Program-made: the position numbers and the translations under genes | Notes under the pieces: model-generated | Told to the model about the DNA's origin: nothing | Databases searched by the model: none | What the model saw: the letters and a program-made list of their open reading frames with translations, nothing else | Shown: piece by piece, positions 1 through 4,670 of the stretch | Numbering within the stretch: the first letter of the stretch is position 1 | How the letters are laid out: the number at the start of each line of letters is the position of its first letter | DNA from: Solirubrobacterales bacterium 70-9 | GTDB taxonomy: Bacteria > Actinomycetota > Thermoleophilia > Solirubrobacterales > 70-9 | Direction of reading: 5' to 3' | Assembly: GCA_001898095.1 (NCBI GenBank) | Contig: MKSH01000002.1 | Location: 48,992 to 54,286 of the forward strand | Length of the DNA stretch: 5,295 nt

Positions 1-1410
1 AATCGCAGGCTCATGAAGAACCAAAAAATCCTCGTCTCTTTCGCTGAGATCAATCCAGCGCAACGCCTCTCGTGCGGCGTCACGGTGTAGCTGTCCCCCA
101 TCAAGATCGGCAGCCCAAATCACTGGTGCAGATGAACCCTTCCTTCGGGAGCTTAAATCTGATCTTCGGCGATTCCAAACCAGGGGGCCGGTGCTTACCT
201 TCCATCCAGCCGCGCCAAGCCGCTGGGGCATCGTCGCTGCCGCAGCGGCTACATGGGCGTCATCAGTACGCCTCGGAAGAATCCACGGCTTCTCCCCTCG
301 AGGCGAGGAGACCTTGGCGACAGGGGACACGCGCCCATTCGCAGAAGAAATCGAAGTTCGCCGAGAGCGGGTTCTCGCGAATACCGCTAGGCAGGTCTCT
401 TGCAGGCCGCCAGCGAACACGCCGCTCCGGTCCTCGACGAAGGTGAGTGAACGTAGCGGAGCATTTTTCGCAAGCTCGTAGCGCAGTGAGCTGAAGTACC
501 GCCCGGCCAGGAAAGAGGTAGGCACGACCGCGGCCAAGGCTCCTTCATGATCAAGGCTCTCAAGCCCCGCGCCCAGGAACATCGAATACAGGTTGGCATG
601 GCCGTAGAGGTACCGACTCCAGCGCGTTCGCTCCTCTTCGTCCAGTCGGACACGGCCATAGGGCGGGTTCATGACTACCACGCGTGCTGGTCCGAGTTCG
701 GCAGAAAGCCCATCGCCGACGCGTGCAAGTCGAGGCAAGGGACGCCGACGACTAGGCTCGATGCGAGCCAAGAGAGGAAGGAGCTCGGATGCGAGCACGA
801 CGTTGGCTATCCAGACCGCTGCCGGATCGGTGTCGATCCCTTCGATGAAGCGCGGCAGCCCCGCCAGGGTGATCCGGGGATCCGCCTCCGAGAGAGAAGC
901 GAGATGCTGACGCAGAGGCGGCAGAAGGAGCGCTCCGGCTCCACATGCTGGGTCGCGCACGAGACCTGGAAGCGGGACGCAATGGTTCCGCGGGCCTGCG
1001 GAGGATCCAGTAGCTGACGCCCAGAGAGCGCGAGCCAAATCAGGTGGCGGGTAGTGCCTCCCATGGCGAGAGCGCGTCTCATCACTTAGCGCGCCGCTGT
1101 ACAAAGCCCCCAGATCCTCGGGGAGTGTTCCTGCCAGGTCGGCTCCATCGATGGCCGGTGCGGCTGGTAGCCCATCGAACGCCCTCTCCGGTGAGAGCCA
1201 GCGGTCCGAAAGACCGTATATGTCTGCGAGCTCAGCCCACCAGCGCGGAATGGCAGCAAGGATCTCCCGTGCTCCAGCACCAGGATCTCCAGCCGGGTCT
1301 GCATGCCCTAGCGGAGCGCGGGACCCTCGAGGCCCTAGATCGCGGGCGGGCGAGGAGTCCGTGAGGCGATCATGCCGATGATCCCGTTCTCTCAGTGCCT
1401 GGCTCGCCAT
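1..1410 (-). CDS. DNA adenine-N6 methyltransferase of a type II restriction-modification system (3' end beyond window)
   Basis: This gene enters from the left edge: reading leftwards from ATG 1410 there are 470 open codons with no stop. What is seen, counting from that ATG: a motif X-like segment GRHYPPPDLARAL (117-129), SAM-binding motif I DPACGAGA (153-160), motif II region GIDTDP (191-196), catalytic motif IV NPPYG (248-252), the segment HANLYSMFLGAG typical of TaqI/Eco57I-like enzymes shortly after, and STGPLVWNRRRSDL (406-419) in the target-recognition part. The order X-I-IV-recognition domain is that of gamma-class N6-adenine methylases, which protect host DNA against a partner restriction enzyme. 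The C-terminal layout recalls BsuBI/PstI and Eco57I methylases; in those loci the nuclease is usually next door, here beyond the left edge. The start is uncertain: TTG 1413 or ATG 1410 follows GGAAGGA at good spacing, but the coding signature continues further upstream past a TGA (see 1462-1578). Confidence 0.87.
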   Translation of the reverse strand, partial: MASQALRERDHRHDRLTDSSPARDLGPRGSRAPLGHADPAGDPGAGAREILAAIPRWWAELADIYGLSDRWLSPERAFDGLPAAPAIDGADLAGTLPEDLGALYSGALSDETRSRHGRHYPPPDLARALWASATGSSAGPRNHCVPLPGLVRDPACGAGALLLPPLRQHLASLSEADPRITLAGLPRFIEGIDTDPAAVWIANVVLASELLPLLARIEPSRRRPLPRLARVGDGLSAELGPARVVVMNPPYGRVRLDEEERTRWSRYLYGHANLYSMFLGAGLESLDHEGALAAVVPTSFLAGRYFSSLRYELAKNAPLRSLTFVEDRSGVFAGGLQETCLAVFARTRSRRTSISSANGRVSPVAKVSSPRGEKPWILPRRTDDAHVAAAAATMPQRLGAAGWKVSTGPLVWNRRRSDLSSRRKGSSAPVIWAADLDGGQLHRDAAREALRWIDLSERDEDFLVLHEPAI

Positions 1411-1426
1411 CAACAGTCCATCCTTC
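1398..1426 (-). promoter_or_regulatory. Ribosome binding site deciding the methylase restart
   Basis: On the minus strand GGAAGGA (about 1427-1421) stands 7 bases before TTG 1413 and 10 bases before ATG 1410. This is the best Shine-Dalgarno match near the methylase and lets the gene be translated despite the in-frame TGA about 50 bases upstream. It supports taking 1413/1410 as a usable start, but does not prove it is the ancestral one. Confidence 0.4.
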
Positions 1427-1461
1427 CAGAGCAGGCTGACGACGTTGGTCGCCCGCTTGAG

Positions 1462-1578
1462 TCAATGTGGCCAGTCGTCTCTCAAACGCTTCAACTCCTC
1501 GGAGCGGTAGGCGCCGGTGAGGGCGCCAGCGGTCTCAGCGACGGCGCGCGTACGCTCTGCGAGGCGCGTCTCGCTCAT
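1462..1578 (-). pseudogene. Detached N-terminal piece of the methylase, ended by an in-frame TGA
   Basis: A 38-residue frame starts at ATG 1578 (MSETRLAERTRA...) behind GGAAAG at a 9-base spacing and ends at TGA 1464-1462. It is in the same frame as the methylase, with no other stop between. Codons on both sides of the TGA are strongly G/C at the third position, and the peptide reads across it as one plausible helical stretch (...LKRLRDDWPH, stop, LKRATNVVSLLW...). My inference is that this is the true methylase N-terminus, separated by a nonsense mutation or a sequencing error, with translation possibly restarting at 1413/1410. A longer version from ATG 1695 is possible, but those extra 39 codons lack both a ribosome binding site and the third-position G/C bias. 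The alternative is a genuine tiny upstream gene. Confidence 0.5.
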
Positions 1579-1889
1579 ATGGGGATGCTTTCCGCGTGCC
1601 AGGTCTACGTGCTGATTAGGTCCGACGTTCCGGGGCGGTGGCTTCGGAGCCGCTTCGCTCTGCCTTTGATCGTGATCGCGCTTTGAACGTGCCATGGATG
1701 AGGACCCGAGGAGGTGTCTTGGAGCGGTCGGCCCTGCCAGTTCAAAGGCCGAGGAAACCGAGATCCGGCGGCGGGCACCGGACTGATTGAAGGGTGCCTC
1801 CCGTCATTTGAATACCGCTGATCCGAACCCGATGCAAGTCGGGAATCCCCCGGAATCGGCGCACATCCCCGCATATCCGATGCAGTTCG

Positions 1890-1901
1890 GGCACTAGTGC
1901 C
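1890..1901. repeat. 12-base perfect palindrome GGCACTAGTGCC
   Basis: GGCACTAGTGCC is its own reverse complement. It overlaps a 10-base direct repeat TTCGGGCACT (1886-1895) that recurs at 2143-2152 on the other side of the tRNA fragment, where the two arms are pulled apart by 10 bases to form a hairpin. A dimeric protein such as an integrase or excisionase-type factor could bind it; that role is inferred. Confidence 0.45.
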
Positions 1902-1982
1902 TCGGGCGAGGGCGGATTTCCGGGCCGGTTCAAATGGCTCCCCGGAATCCGAAGTCGCCGGTTTGCAGGGCTTCCTCCTCGA

Positions 1983-2029
1983 TGGAGCTAGGCGGATTCG
2001 AACCGCCGACCTCCTGGGTGCGATACAGG
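1983..2029 (-). other. Truncated tRNA-Ala(CGC), 3' half only; putative attachment site
   Basis: Read on the minus strand, this gives an anticodon arm with loop ATCGCAC (T at position 33, anticodon CGC), variable loop AGGTC, T arm GGCGG-TTCGAAT-CCGCC, and acceptor strand TAGCTCC plus discriminator A. The T arm and the acceptor TAGCTCCA match bacterial tRNA-Ala closely. The anticodon stem has one mismatch (T31 against C39), the encoded CCA is absent (TCG follows), and nothing upstream resembles the D arm or 5' acceptor strand, so it cannot be a working tRNA. Tyrosine integrases commonly use the 3' half of tRNA genes as attachment cores and leave such a fragment at the distal end of the insertion. 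With its 3' end pointing left, the element would lie to the right. No integrase is in the window. Confidence 0.62.
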
Positions 2030-2110
2030 CCATCCGGAGCCATTCTCAGCCGAATATTTCCCATTCTAGAGCGGAATAAGGCGGACGTGGTCGGCCCTCC
2101 GAGATCCCGA

Positions 2111-2140
2111 TATATGCGCCGATATGCGCCGATATGCGGG
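2111..2140 (+). repeat. Three tandem 10-base repeats (TATATGCGCC, GATATGCGCC, GATATGCGGG)
   Basis: Three units of 10 bases follow one another without spacer, so equivalent bases fall on the same face of the helix. An inverted copy of the core (CGCATATC, 1870-1877) lies on the other side of the tRNA fragment. Phased short repeats on both sides of an attachment core are typical of integrase arm-type sites; the assignment is an inference. A transcription factor binding array is the alternative. Confidence 0.5.
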
Positions 2141-2145
2141 CATTC

Positions 2146-2169
2146 GGGCACTCAAACGCGTTAGTGCCC
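2146..2169. repeat. Hairpin with 7-base stem GGGCACT/AGTGCCC
   Basis: GGGCACT at 2146-2152 pairs perfectly with AGTGCCC at 2163-2169, leaving a 10-base loop CAAACGCGTT. No T-run follows in either direction, so it is not a standard intrinsic terminator. The arms are the same sequences that make the loop-free palindrome at 1890-1901. Confidence 0.45.
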
Positions 2170-2182
2170 AAGTTGGGCCAGC

Positions 2183-2194
2183 CGGTTTAAACCG
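2183..2194. promoter_or_regulatory. 12-base palindrome CGGTTTAAACCG, possible operator
   Basis: A perfect dyad with an AT core in otherwise GC-rich DNA. It lies downstream of the small minus-strand gene at 2243-2377, not in an obvious promoter, so an operator role is only a possibility. It partly overlaps a weak hairpin at 2192-2211. Confidence 0.25.
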
Positions 2195-2211
2195 CGAGGT
2201 TGTCCGCGCGG
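2192..2211 (-). terminator. Weak candidate terminator after the cysteine-rich mini-gene
   Basis: On the minus strand CCGCG and CGCGG form a 5-base GC stem around a 10-base loop, followed by TTT then AAACC. It sits about 30 bases past the stop of the 44-residue gene. The stem is short and the T-run minimal, so termination activity is doubtful. Confidence 0.2.
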
Positions 2212-2242
2212 AGGTGCCGCCTTTTTCGGTGCCTGCGACCGT

Positions 2243-2377
2243 TCACTGGGCGGTAGGCAATACCTCGGCGACGGACGGGCAGCCACCGCCCTCGCAGCAG
2301 GACTCGACCTTCTGCCTGCAGTCCTGGCACCACCATGCCGAGCGCATCCAAAAGATACGATGCGGGCGGCCGGTCAT
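2243..2377 (-). CDS. Small cysteine-rich protein, possible zinc-binding mini-protein (44 residues)
   Basis: ATG 2377 to TGA 2243 encodes 44 residues. I do not recognise a family. Five cysteines cluster in the second half: CQDC (17-20), CC (27-28) and C33, giving a CxxC followed by a C-C-x4-C pattern that could hold one metal ion. A basic, aromatic N-terminus (MTGRPHRIFW) and a tryptophan pair precede it. Codons are strongly G/C-ending throughout, unlike the overlapping frames, which is the main reason to believe it. The ribosome binding site is weak (GGCGGTG upstream); GTG 2389 is an alternative start. It is the only candidate gene between the putative attachment site and the plus-strand operon, which it faces divergently. 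It could be a small regulatory or anti-defence protein, but the function is unknown. Confidence 0.45.
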   Translation of the reverse strand: MTGRPHRIFWMRSAWWCQDCRQKVESCCEGGGCPSVAEVLPTAQ

Positions 2378-2385
2378 CGCGCAAA

Positions 2386-2463
2386 TCACCGCCTGATGGT
2401 TTCACTGGCCTCGGCGGATGCTGCTGGCGATGGAGGGCAGCGGGCGAGCGGCGGCCCCTGCAC
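2386..2463 (-). CDS. Possible leader peptide with a strong ribosome binding site (25 residues)
   Basis: A consensus AAGGAGG (2477-2471, minus strand) stands 7 bases before GTG 2463, which opens a 25-codon frame ending at TGA 2388-2386, 8 bases before the start of the 44-residue gene. An overlapping GTG at 2467, only 3 bases from the same site, opens a 21-residue frame with better third-position G/C bias ending at 2402. Either could be a tiny leader coupling ribosomes to the next gene. The strength of the Shine-Dalgarno is the only firm observation; the peptide itself has no recognisable feature. Confidence 0.22.
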   Translation of the reverse strand: MQGPPLARCPPSPAASAEASETIRR

Positions 2464-2488
2464 TCACGCCCCTCCTTATGACGCTATT

Positions 2489-2506
2489 CGAAGGGCGGTG
2501 CCTTCG
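2489..2506 (+). promoter_or_regulatory. 5' leader hairpin just upstream of the SAM-fold enzyme gene
   Basis: CGAAGG and CCTTCG form a perfect 6-base stem around the loop GCGGTG, ending 14 bases before the TTG start at 2521. It occupies the place where a ribosome binding site would lie, and no Shine-Dalgarno sequence is seen between it and the start. It may modulate translation, or transcription may begin after it and the mRNA be nearly leaderless. Confidence 0.3.
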
Positions 2507-2520
2507 GTTGCATCCGCAAT

Positions 2521-3417
2521 TTGGCCGAAAAGTCTCTGCGCGGAAAGCCAAAGTGGAAATACCTATATACAACTCCGATCGTGCCTGGGACCGAGATAGA
2601 TCTCCGCGCCGCGGTAAACGCGATCTCCGACGTGATCCAGAATCGTCCAGCTCCGCTAAGGGAGTTCGATCAGATCTATATGAAGGCTGGCGACATGGTC
2701 ATGCAGGCCGAGCAGATCGCGCGCTGGTCCGACGGGAAACATCTCGCCTTCATCGGCGACGGCGATGCGATCTCGGTCTGCGTCGCCTATCTCAAGAAAC
2801 GCGAGATCCTCAAATACGGGCCCGAGAAGGTCACCGTCTTCGACTTCGACGAGAGGATGTGTAACTCGGTCGAGCGCTTCGCCGACGCAGAGCGAATCGT
2901 CGGGCTCTCGTCTGTCCTCTACAACTGCCTCGACCCCTTCCCGGGACCTACCGACTTCGATTTCTTCTACACCAACCCTCCGTGGGGTGCGAGCAACCAG
3001 GGCGAGAGCGTCAACGTCTTCGTCGAGCGAGGGATGGAGGCAACCGAGTTCGCCGGCCAGGGCGTGGTGGTGATCGCAGACGACCCCGAACTCACCTGGC
3101 CGAAGGAAGTCCTCGCGAACCTCCAGTCATTCGCCGTCGACAAGGGATTCTTCGTCCAGCGGATGCTGCCCCAACTCCACTCCTATCACCTCGATGACGC
3201 TCCTGACCTTCTGTCGTGCAACGTCTTCCTGGCGCCTGTCTCGACGGGCCGACGTCCTACCGACAGCCTCAGGATCGACGATCCCGTACGGCTGGAGAAC
3301 TTCTACGGCCGCGACAAGACTCCCCGGGTCAGATACGTCCGAGAGCGCAGTAGGCTCGACTACGGCAAGGCCCACGAATCCGAGTACCTGCTCGAGCTGC
3401 TGGAGACCCCCGAGTGA
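2521..3417 (+). CDS. SAM-fold enzyme related to branched-chain polyamine synthase (BpsA/DUF43), with NPPW motif
   Basis: 298 residues. Seen: a nucleotide-binding glycine motif IGDGDA (78-83), an acidic strand end FDFDERM (107-113), the putative catalytic loop TNPPWGASNQGE (151-162), and a C-terminal block HSYHLDDAPDLLSCN (220-234). This order matches the C-terminal catalytic domain of N4-bis(aminopropyl)spermidine synthase (BpsA, DUF43), which transfers aminopropyl groups from decarboxylated SAM to spermidine. The winged-helix N-terminus of archaeal BpsA is absent, and the loop where I recall DPPE in BpsA reads NPPW, a motif of amino-group methyltransferases. It may therefore methylate a nucleic acid or protein amine instead of making polyamines. 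TTG 2521 is the only start giving the full conserved N-terminus; it has no Shine-Dalgarno, and an upstream in-frame TGA at 2479 limits extension. It overlaps the next gene by 4 bases, so the two are translated together. Confidence 0.72.
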   Translation: MAEKSLRGKPKWKYLYTTPIVPGTEIDLRAAVNAISDVIQNRPAPLREFDQIYMKAGDMVMQAEQIARWSDGKHLAFIGDGDAISVCVAYLKKREILKYGPEKVTVFDFDERMCNSVERFADAERIVGLSSVLYNCLDPFPGPTDFDFFYTNPPWGASNQGESVNVFVERGMEATEFAGQGVVVIADDPELTWPKEVLANLQSFAVDKGFFVQRMLPQLHSYHLDDAPDLLSCNVFLAPVSTGRRPTDSLRIDDPVRLENFYGRDKTPRVRYVRERSRLDYGKAHESEYLLELLETPE

Positions 3418-3989
3418 GCGACATCATCAAACCAGGCGAAGACATCCTCTTCATGAAGGTCGGGACCCATGCCAACGAGTCCCTTGAGGAGATCATCGAG
3501 CGGAAGCAGGCCGAGATCGACGCCGCAGGCTTCGCGCTCTGGGGCTACGGAGGGAACACCTGTCATCCGCTGACGATGGTTCAGCCATTCGCCCGCGGGG
3601 CCGTCGAGCAAGGCAATCAGATCCACCTCTTCATGGAACCGATGGAGTCGAAGCACTTCGCGGTCTCCGAGCGGGCCACCGAGTTCTCCGTCGACGGCGT
3701 CAACTGGGAGAAGATCGACCCCGCGATCAACGTGATCGGCTCGCGCTACGCGCTCGCGATCACGGATCTAAAACAGGAGCAATTCGAGCTACCGCTGGCG
3801 CAGACCGAGGTCGCCGTCGGCAACAGCAAGGGCAGGCGGGGCGATCGCTACATCCAAGGTCGGGTGGACAAGGCCTGCCTCGAGGTGGTCGTGCCGCCGG
3901 ACGGCCCCGAGGATCCCGAGGGCAAGCTCGTGCCGATCGGCCTGGTGGCCGAGGTCGTCGATCCCTACGCGGTCTTCGTCCGCGACTAG
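3414..3989 (+). CDS. Uncharacterised protein with WGYGGNTCHP motif, partner of the BpsA-like enzyme
   Basis: 191 residues, not assigned to a known family. It starts at GTG 3414 inside the stop of the preceding gene (GTGA overlap), a strong sign of translational coupling and joint function. Features seen: an N-terminal strand ILFMKVGTHA (11-20), a charged helix with repeated Glu/Lys (22-38), the striking segment FALWGYGGNTCHP (40-52) followed by VQPFA (56-60), then HLFMEP (71-76), a probable beta-rich middle, and a Pro/Asp/Gly-rich loop (160-171) before a final strand. There is no signal peptide or membrane segment, so it should be cytoplasmic. The aromatic-glycine motif with Cys50 and His51 might be a binding or catalytic pocket; this is speculative. 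It ends 6 bases from the stop of the convergent PIN gene. Confidence 0.8.
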   Translation: MSDIIKPGEDILFMKVGTHANESLEEIIERKQAEIDAAGFALWGYGGNTCHPLTMVQPFARGAVEQGNQIHLFMEPMESKHFAVSERATEFSVDGVNWEKIDPAINVIGSRYALAITDLKQEQFELPLAQTEVAVGNSKGRRGDRYIQGRVDKACLEVVVPPDGPEDPEGKLVPIGLVAEVVDPYAVFVRD

Positions 3990-3995
3990 TTCTCG

Positions 3996-4652
3996 CTACC
4001 CCTGGCCGTCATCGAGCAGCATCTCCGGTGCCGACCTCCGGACCTCGCGGACGTATTGATCCAGAGCTTCGATCACCGTAGCCCTGTCGGCCGGTGAATC
4101 GGCATAGCAACCAAAACAGATGCTGAGCGACTTGTCGACGGCTGCCTCTGCGCATACACCAGCGGAGACGCTGCCGAAGGTCTCGTCCTCCTCGATCACC
4201 TGTCGGGCGATCTGTTCGAGGCAGCGGATGCGTCCTCGCAGATGGTCCAATGCTTCAAGGTGGGGGCGAGCTCCGTCGAGTCCGGCGATCGCCCGCTTGT
4301 CGCCGGTCTCGAGCAGCGGGAGATCGCGCATGACGACGAGCGCGGCCAGCTGACTCTCCCCGTTGTCCAGAGCTAGGCCGTGCTCCTGTCCACAGAGCTC
4401 GATCTGCGCGGCAAGTTCGATCTCCTCGTCGTTGGGCTCGAGCTCCGCGCAGCGCCCGAGGAAGTCCGACAGCTCCGACCGCGCGACGTCGGCGCCGCGC
4501 TTCAGGCCGGCTCGCGCTATCTCGTGACCGACCACGTACTTGGCGGCGCCGAGGATGCCGATCGAGTGGGGCTCGCCATCCGGCCAGAAGACGTCGGCCA
4601 GACCGTAGGAGACCGACTTCAGGATCAGGTCGTTGTCGACCACGGTTTTCAC
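3996..4652 (-). CDS. PIN-domain protein, probable ribonuclease, downstream of an ImmA/IrrE peptidase
   Basis: 218 residues from GTG 4652. PIN domains are metal-dependent RNases, often the toxin of toxin-antitoxin pairs. The N-terminal 125 residues carry the expected acidic set: VVDNDLI (Asp6), DNGESQLAAL (Asp96, Glu99) and the family-typical LLETGDKRAI (Asp118). These would coordinate Mg or Mn. The remaining 90 residues are helical and extend beyond a minimal PIN fold (about 130 residues), perhaps for dimerisation or partner binding. The gene follows the peptidase by 18 bases, in the same reading frame, separated only by TAG and six codons, so one operon is nearly certain. The Shine-Dalgarno is poor, suggesting coupled reinitiation. 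GTG was chosen because the conserved first strand begins at residue 4. It is not a classic VapC-sized toxin, and no small antitoxin is adjacent. Confidence 0.72.
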   Translation of the reverse strand: MKTVVDNDLILKSVSYGLADVFWPDGEPHSIGILGAAKYVVGHEIARAGLKRGADVARSELSDFLGRCAELEPNDEEIELAAQIELCGQEHGLALDNGESQLAALVVMRDLPLLETGDKRAIAGLDGARPHLEALDHLRGRIRCLEQIARQVIEEDETFGSVSAGVCAEAAVDKSLSICFGCYADSPADRATVIEALDQYVREVRRSAPEMLLDDGQG

Positions 4653-4670
4653 GGAGCCGGGCCGAGCGTC

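Larger units (their letters stand above)
1696..2242. other. Non-coding accessory stretch between the methylase and the small cysteine-rich gene
   Basis: I find no convincing gene here. The open frames on either strand lack homology, ribosome binding sites and the third-position G/C bias seen in the real genes. The stretch is instead rich in short structured elements: a truncated tRNA-Ala (1983-2029), a 12-base palindrome (1890-1901), a hairpin (2146-2169), tandem 10-base repeats (2111-2140), a weak hairpin GGCACC/GGTGCC (1774-1798) and a palindrome CGGTTTAAACCG (2183-2194). Together this looks like the edge of an integrated element rather than a promoter region. Promoters for the leftward methylase must lie in its left part, but no clear -35/-10 pair stands out. 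Confidence 0.5.

Noticed and set aside
72..1364. Several plus-strand frames of 76-156 residues in the left part
   Set aside because: All are antisense to the uninterrupted methylase frame with motifs X, I and IV.
1774..1798. GGCACC/GGTGCC hairpin as a terminator
   Set aside because: A 6-base stem with a 13-base loop and no T-run is too weak to support the call.
1605..2033. A 142-residue minus-strand open frame
   Set aside because: It runs through the tRNA fragment and repeats, has no recognisable motif and shows no third-position G/C bias.
2111..2140. Tandem repeats as a CRISPR array
   Set aside because: Units are 10 bases without spacers, unlike CRISPR repeats of 24-40 bases separated by unique spacers.
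1934..2164. A 76-residue plus-strand frame containing MELGGFEPPTSWVR
   Set aside because: This peptide is the antisense translation of the tRNA T arm and variable loop; similar spurious proteins are widespread in databases for that reason.
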